Below are positions 33,164 to 37,594 of a stretch of 37,594 nucleotides of DNA, piece after piece. Positions within the stretch are counted from its first letter, which is position 1; each line of letters starts with the position of its first letter. The position numbers and the translations under genes are program-made. The notes under the pieces were generated by a model. The model saw only the letters and a program-made list of their open reading frames with translations, was not told where the DNA came from and ran no database searches. Origin of the DNA: an uncultured Candidatus Planktophila sp. (GTDB taxonomy: Bacteria > Actinomycetota > Actinomycetes > Nanopelagicales > Nanopelagicaceae); the NCBI GenBank assembly GCA_937975715.1, contig CALJUA010000113.1, positions 1 through 37,594 of the forward strand, read 5' to 3'.

Positions 33164-33178
33164 TGAAACTTTATTTCA
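33164..33178. promoter_or_regulatory. Candidate MurR operator at the CUT1 promoter
   Basis: TGAAACTTTATTTCA (TGAAA-N5-TTTCA) starts exactly 20 nt after the -10, as at murR. The first 11 bases have ten identities with the murR site, and the preceding TCC is shared as well. Confidence 0.6.
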
Positions 33179-33243
33179 CCGCACGCGGCAGTGAAGTTAC
33201 AGGGCAAGCGAAAAACAAAGTCCGCTCTAGGGGAGGAAATTAA

Positions 33244-34527
33244 TTGAAGATCGCATCAATCAAACTTCGTGCTCTTCTTGCTTCAGCAGTTGCTGTTTCA
33301 GCAATTGTTGTTCCTGCAATTAGCACGCAGTCTGCAAATGCAGCCACAGAAATCACTTTCTGGAGCTGGCGAACAGAAGACAAGGCTTTCTACGAAGCTC
33401 AGATGGCTAAGTTCGAAGCAAAGACAGGTATTAAGGTGAAGTTCACTCCATACCTCAATACTGAATACAACGCGATTCTTGCAACTGCACTTACTGCAGG
33501 TAAGGGTCCAGATGTAATGCAGATCCGTCCTTATGGCGGAATGGCAAACCTTTCAGATGCTGGCAACTTCCTTGCACTCACAACTAAGGATGTTCCTGCA
33601 CTTGCAAAGCTCTCACCAGGAATTCTTGCTGGTGCACAGGGCTATAAGACAAAGTCTCAATTTGGTTATCCATATGCAGTCTCTGCAATGGGAATCTTCT
33701 ACAACCCAGAGCTTCTTGAGAAGGCTGGCGTTGGCGCACTTCCATCAACTTGGGCACAGTTGCTTGCAGCATTTAAGAAGGTTCAGGCTGCAGGAATCAT
33801 GCCATTGGGTAACGCTGGTGGAAACGGACCTGCTCTCGAGCAGCTGCACGCAACAGTTGGTCCAACATTCTATGGTGGAACACAGTTCTTCAACGATCTC
33901 GTTGCCGGCAAGAAGACTTTCACCGACCGTGCATACATTGCATCTCTTCAGGCAGTGAAGGATCTCGTTCCATTCATGCCTAAGGGCTTTGAAGGTATCG
34001 ATTACAACACAGCACGCGGACTCTTCGCTAACGAGAAGGCTGCGTTCTACATTGGTGGTAACTACGAGCTCGGATACTTCCGTTCATTGAACGCATCACT
34101 TCCAGTTGAATGGATGCCAGCAGTATCTAAGGCAACAGGTTCAGCTAAGTATGTTGGAACATGGGCAGACGGTGCATTCGGCGTCAATGCAAAGACTGAA
34201 CAGAAGGCAGCAGCTCTCAAGCTCGTTAACTTCCTTGCATCTAAGGAGTTCGGTCAGGCAATGGCAGATGAAATCGCATTCATCCCAACTGCTCCACTTG
34301 TAAAGATCACAGACCCAGTTGTCTCAAAGATCAACAAGTACCGCACAGCGTTCGGAACACCATTCTTGAACGTAGTTGGATTCCGTTACGAGAACCCAAC
34401 AAGCTCAAGCATCTTGCAGCCAGGCTTCCAGAAGCTGATTACAGGAGCTACAACTCCTGCGCAGCTCGCTAAGGATGTCCAGACAGCAGTTGCTACATGG
34501 CACCCTGGTCAAAAGGGTAAGTCCTAA
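33244..34527 (+). CDS. Sugar ABC transporter substrate-binding protein (CUT1 family)
   Basis: A 427-aa binding protein (SBP_bac_1) with a signal peptide ending SANAATE and no lipobox cysteine. The mature protein begins EITFWSW and has the family segments FEAKTGIKVKFTPY, GPDVMQI and NPELLEKAGV. It is followed by two permeases and a BadF-type kinase, so an amino sugar such as GlcNAc, MurNAc or a chitobiose-type disaccharide is likely. The TTG start is supported by GGGAGG (33231-33236) 7 nt upstream. Its promoter carries a putative MurR site. Confidence 0.87.
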   Translation: MKIASIKLRALLASAVAVSAIVVPAISTQSANAATEITFWSWRTEDKAFYEAQMAKFEAKTGIKVKFTPYLNTEYNAILATALTAGKGPDVMQIRPYGGMANLSDAGNFLALTTKDVPALAKLSPGILAGAQGYKTKSQFGYPYAVSAMGIFYNPELLEKAGVGALPSTWAQLLAAFKKVQAAGIMPLGNAGGNGPALEQLHATVGPTFYGGTQFFNDLVAGKKTFTDRAYIASLQAVKDLVPFMPKGFEGIDYNTARGLFANEKAAFYIGGNYELGYFRSLNASLPVEWMPAVSKATGSAKYVGTWADGAFGVNAKTEQKAAALKLVNFLASKEFGQAMADEIAFIPTAPLVKITDPVVSKINKYRTAFGTPFLNVVGFRYENPTSSSILQPGFQKLITGATTPAQLAKDVQTAVATWHPGQKGKS

Positions 34528-34537
34528 GGAATAAGTG

Positions 34538-34571
34538 GGCTGGGCGCAAGTTCCAAGGATTGCGCCCAGCC
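34538..34571 (+). terminator. Hairpin with U-tract between binding-protein and permease genes
   Basis: A perfect 12-bp stem, GGCTGGGCGCAA (34538-34549) with TTGCGCCCAGCC (34560-34571), is followed by CTCACTCTTTTATTTTTC. This is the most typical intrinsic terminator of the window, yet it lies within the operon, so it probably acts as a partial terminator. Confidence 0.85.
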
Positions 34572-34615
34572 TCACTCTTTTATTTTTCATCAACAGTTAA
34601 AGAAGGTAGATAGCA

Positions 34616-35536
34616 ATGGCAGCCGGCGGTTTGAAGAAACAACAACGAAAGTGGATCTTTCTTCTACTGACACCAGCGCTCCTTGCAATCCTTACCTTCA
34701 CAACAATCCCAGCGCTCACGACTCTGAGCTACGCCTTCTTTCACTGGCAGGGCTTTCAGCGTTTAGATTTCGCAGGATTCGAAAATTTCCAGAAGTTATT
34801 CCAGTATCCATTTAAGGATCAGCTACTTAACTCACTCCGCCACAACGTCTTAGTTTTCATTGCAATCTATATCTTGCAGACAGGACTAGGACTTCTTGTT
34901 GCCTACGCTCTCTTTACGATGACGCGAGGTCAGCGCTTCTTCCGTACCGTCACTTTCTTGCCGGTGATTTTTTCGCTCGTTGTAGTTGGTTATATGTGGC
35001 AAGTATTGCTCGATCCTTATTACGGTCCAATCAACAAAATTCTTAATGACAACGGTTTTGAAAACCTTGCAATGCCATGGCTTGGTTCAACAACAACCGC
35101 GCTACCAACACTTGTATTTATTAACCTATGGCGCTGGGTTGGTTTCCCAGCGATTATCTTCTTATCTGGACTGAATGCAATCAATAGCGAATACATAGAA
35201 GCAGCACGTCTAGATGGAGCAACAGAAGGACAGATCTTCCGCAAAGTGATGTTCCCGCTCCTTGCACCATCAATGACGATTATTACAATCCTGACATTTA
35301 TCGGTGCATTTGAATGGTTCGACCTTCCATTTGTTCTCGGTGGATCCAACGGTAACCCTGCTGGTGCCACGGATACTTTGGCGCTGATGTTCTATCGATT
35401 GTCATTCGGAACTGTCGACTCAGGTGCAAACAATGTCGGAATTGGTTCTGCGCTCGGCGTATTGATCTTCGCAATTGTTGGTTTAGGAGCCTATTTTGGC
35501 TCGAATATTATGCGTAAGCGTGAGGTAGAACAGTGA
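34616..35536 (+). CDS. Sugar ABC transporter permease (MalF/UgpA type)
   Basis: A 306-aa permease with six hydrophobic helices. The N-terminal LLLTPALLAILTFTTIPAL and a PYYGPIN loop are typical of the MalF/UgpA group. The EAA loop reads EAARLDGATEGQIFRKVMFPLL. It sits 88 nt after the binding protein, behind the hairpin. Its stop overlaps the second permease start by GTGA. No ATPase gene follows, so a shared MsiK-like ATPase encoded elsewhere is probably used. Confidence 0.9.
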   Translation: MAAGGLKKQQRKWIFLLLTPALLAILTFTTIPALTTLSYAFFHWQGFQRLDFAGFENFQKLFQYPFKDQLLNSLRHNVLVFIAIYILQTGLGLLVAYALFTMTRGQRFFRTVTFLPVIFSLVVVGYMWQVLLDPYYGPINKILNDNGFENLAMPWLGSTTTALPTLVFINLWRWVGFPAIIFLSGLNAINSEYIEAARLDGATEGQIFRKVMFPLLAPSMTIITILTFIGAFEWFDLPFVLGGSNGNPAGATDTLALMFYRLSFGTVDSGANNVGIGSALGVLIFAIVGLGAYFGSNIMRKREVEQ

Positions 35537-36360
35537 TAGCTGCATTGTCTTCAAAGCTCTTCTTCAGAGCGGTATTGGTCTTCAACGCTGTCATGGTCTT
35601 AGCGCCTGTCTTCTTCCTCTTTAACTCATCTCTTCGCGATGACAATAGCTTTGCTAGCAACCCTTTTATGTTGGCACGTGATCCACAGTGGGATAACTTC
35701 AAAGATGTCTGGTCTGATGGCGCATTTGCAATCTATCTAAAGAACTCATTACTTGTTACAGGTGGAGCGCTAGTTCTGACAGTGATCCTTGCACTTGGTG
35801 CAGGATTTGTACTTGGTCGTTACAGCTTTAAGGGCAACGGAGTCATCTATGGCTTCGTTCTCACGGGAATGTTGGTTCCTGCAAAGCTTGCAATCCTGCC
35901 TCTCTTTATTCAGTTGAAGTGGATGCACCTCCTTGATTCACATCTCGGTCTGATTCTTGTCTATACATCAGGTGCGCTACCTGCCGCAATCTTCATTATG
36001 TCGGGATTCTTCAAGGCGCTTCCAAGCGATCTCGATAATGCAGCCCGCATCGATGGTGCAACAGAGTTCCAGCTTCTTCGTATTGTTCTGACACCACTTG
36101 TGCGACCAGGACTTGCCATTGTCGCTATCTACTCTGCAATCCCAATCTGGAATGACTTCTTCTTACCATTGGTCTTCTTACAGAGCCCAGAGAACAAGAC
36201 CATCATGCAAGGCCTAACCGTCTTCTTCGGCCAATACTCATCTCAGTGGGGAGTCCTTTTCGCAGGACTAACCATGGCTGCCCTTCCTTTGATTGTTCTC
36301 TATCTCGCACTTTCTGAGCAATTCATTAAGGGCTTAACCGCAGGAGCTGTGAAAGGCTAA
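35533..36360 (+). CDS. Sugar ABC transporter permease (MalG/UgpE type)
   Basis: A 275-aa permease with six hydrophobic helices, including the MalG-type NSLLVTGGALVLTV-L-ALGAGF helix. The EAA loop reads NAARIDGATEFQLLRIVLTPLV, and the C terminus has the conserved LYLALSEQFIKGLTAGAVKG. It forms the heterodimeric pore with the preceding permease. The GTG start overlaps the preceding stop by 4 bp. The kinase gene begins 3 nt later. Confidence 0.92.
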   Translation: MIAALSSKLFFRAVLVFNAVMVLAPVFFLFNSSLRDDNSFASNPFMLARDPQWDNFKDVWSDGAFAIYLKNSLLVTGGALVLTVILALGAGFVLGRYSFKGNGVIYGFVLTGMLVPAKLAILPLFIQLKWMHLLDSHLGLILVYTSGALPAAIFIMSGFFKALPSDLDNAARIDGATEFQLLRIVLTPLVRPGLAIVAIYSAIPIWNDFFLPLVFLQSPENKTIMQGLTVFFGQYSSQWGVLFAGLTMAALPLIVLYLALSEQFIKGLTAGAVKG

Positions 36361-36363
36361 GGC

Positions 36364-37230
36364 GTGGCATTCCTTGGAATCGATGCAGGGGCATCAGCGA
36401 CTAAGTGGGCTCTCCTTGAAGGCGATGTTGTAATCGCATCAGGGCGACAACCTGCGATGGATGCACACCTCTATCGCGATGAATCTGTTGCAAGACTTCG
36501 TGAAGTAGTTCGAGGAATTTCAGATGCCACAGCGAAGTTCAAAGTCGAGAAAATCCTTATGGGAATCACTGGTTTTTCACCTGCCACTGACTTTCAGAAG
36601 TATTTCAGCGAGGAATTCACAGCCCCGGTCACCGTTATTTCAGATATCGAGCTCGCATACCGAGCGAACTTTGGAGATAAAGAAGGGGTACTGATCTATG
36701 CCGGAACTGGCGCCGTTGCTTTCACTATAGGCAAAAATGGAGAAACACTTCGTATCGGAGGTTGGGGCTATCTCTTAGGAGATGAAGGCGCCGGTTATTG
36801 GATGGGTCGCGAAGCTATTCGTGCAGCGATGCTCTTTATCGATGCTGAAGTTAAACCAGAACCAAAGACACTTGAATCACAGATTCTTGCGGCGATGGGC
36901 GCTAATGATTGGGCGAGCGTCAAGAGCTTTGTCTACGGTAAAGATCGTGCAGAGATTGCATCCTTAAGCCGCGTGGTCGCAGATTGCGCTGAAGGCGGAG
37001 ATGTCAACGCAATTGCAATCACCAAGCAAGCTGCACACCATCTTGCAGATTTGGTGCATCGTACTGAAGAGATCACCGGGCGTGAGAAGTTATCGGTGAA
37101 GTTTGCCGGGGGAGTCTCACAGATTGTTCCTGTTGTCCGCGAGCTGACCTCAATCCTGGGCGATCGTTGCACTGTAGCTACATCAGATATTGCACTTGAA
37201 GCTGCGCGATTAGCAGCAGCCCAGGCATGA
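36364..37230 (+). CDS. BadF/BadG-family amino-sugar kinase (GlcNAc/MurNAc kinase)
   Basis: A 288-aa ASKHA-fold kinase. It shows the phosphate-1 loop GIDAGASATKW (5-15), GTGAVAF and the hallmark GGWGYLLGDEGAGYWMGR, which defines the NAGK/BadF sugar-kinase group. The expected reaction is ATP-dependent 6-phosphorylation of GlcNAc; MurK of Clostridium, in the same family, also accepts MurNAc. Directly downstream of the CUT1 permeases, it would trap the imported sugar. The GTG start lies 3 nt after the permease stop, and its own stop overlaps the flavoprotein start by ATGA. Confidence 0.85.
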   Translation: MAFLGIDAGASATKWALLEGDVVIASGRQPAMDAHLYRDESVARLREVVRGISDATAKFKVEKILMGITGFSPATDFQKYFSEEFTAPVTVISDIELAYRANFGDKEGVLIYAGTGAVAFTIGKNGETLRIGGWGYLLGDEGAGYWMGREAIRAAMLFIDAEVKPEPKTLESQILAAMGANDWASVKSFVYGKDRAEIASLSRVVADCAEGGDVNAIAITKQAAHHLADLVHRTEEITGREKLSVKFAGGVSQIVPVVRELTSILGDRCTVATSDIALEAARLAAAQA

Positions 37231-37594
37231 GCACCCTCTCTACTCGAGAGATCGATAGGCATTCATATGCCCGCGATGCTTCACACTATCTATTAATTCC
37301 AGAATCAGTTGCATCACCTGAATCAGCATCTGATGTCAGCACTCTTCTCAACTCTCACTTTGCAAGCAAGAAGCCCCTCACCTTTAGGTCTGGCGGAACC
37401 AGCCTTAGTGGCCAGAGCCTCTCCGATTCTGTCTTGATGGATTCACGGAAGAACTTTTCCAAGATCGATATTAAAGATGGTGGAAAGACCATCACCGTTC
37501 AACCTGGTATCTCTGTCCGTGAAATCAACAATCGTCTAAAACCTTATGGATATAAATTTGGTCCAGATCCTGCCAGTGAAATCGCGGCGACAGT
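37227..37594 (+). CDS. FAD-linked oxidase, probable D-lactate dehydrogenase (cut by window end)
   Basis: The first 122 residues are present and the frame stays open to the window edge. They contain the FAD_binding_4 (PCMH) signature: FRSGGTSLSGQS, then VQPGISVREINNRLKPYGYKFGPDPASE and an A-A-T that should continue as a VGG-type loop. GPDPAS is typical of the GlcD/D-lactate dehydrogenase (Dld-II) branch. It is coupled to the sugar kinase by ATGA. MurQ releases D-lactate, so a D-lactate oxidase fits this operon well. Glycolate oxidase is the alternative. Confidence 0.8.
   Translation, partial: MSTLSTREIDRHSYARDASHYLLIPESVASPESASDVSTLLNSHFASKKPLTFRSGGTSLSGQSLSDSVLMDSRKNFSKIDIKDGGKTITVQPGISVREINNRLKPYGYKFGPDPASEIAAT

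Noticed and set aside
1..37594. CRISPR arrays, insertion sequences, integrases or replication origin
   Set aside because: No regularly spaced repeats, transposase motifs, terminal repeats or DnaA-box clusters were seen on reading the window.

Overview
The window looks like a streamlined, mid/low-GC actinobacterial chromosome. The best fit is the freshwater acI / Nanopelagicales type ('Ca. Planktophila'-like). This is inferred from the pheA-serS-HAD order, a single-anchor actinobacterial succinate dehydrogenase, near-absent intergenic DNA with many 1-4 bp start/stop overlaps, and the gene content. No taxon-defining marker was searched.

Region 1 (1-9153) is core metabolism: prephenate dehydratase, seryl-tRNA synthetase, a HAD phosphatase, tRNA-Ser(UGA) with a strong hairpin behind it, sdhCAB, a small membrane protein, two tandem fluoride channel genes (the first without a standard start codon) and a convergent aminopeptidase P.

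Region 2 (9164-13965) looks accessory: a histidine kinase and LuxR-type response regulator on the minus strand, divergent from a large secreted glycine-rich protein.

Region 3 (13975-37594) is a large amino-sugar and murein salvage locus. It holds nagA; an AfuA/FbpA-type ABC transporter with a HAD phosphatase; a GlmS-like SIS deaminase/isomerase divergent from murQ; murR; a five-gene peptide ABC transporter; anmK; a GNAT; an L-Ala-D/L-Glu epimerase; a cytoplasmic beta-lactamase-fold hydrolase; an MFS transporter; a CUT1 sugar transporter without its ATPase; a BadF/BadG-type sugar kinase; and the start of a D-lactate dehydrogenase-like flavoprotein.

Proposed logic: peptides enter through Dpp and sugars through the CUT1 or MFS transporters. 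AnmK and the kinase make MurNAc-6-P or GlcNAc-6-P. MurQ gives GlcNAc-6-P plus D-lactate, NagA and the SIS enzyme lead to fructose-6-P, the flavoprotein could oxidise the D-lactate, and the epimerase makes L-Ala-L-Glu for ordinary peptidases. Two promoters (murR and the CUT1 binding protein) share a near-identical layout with a TGAAA-N5-TTTCA operator exactly 20 nt behind the -10. A related inverted repeat precedes dppA. Together they suggest one MurR regulon. All three ABC binding-protein genes are followed by a strong hairpin and lack a lipobox cysteine.
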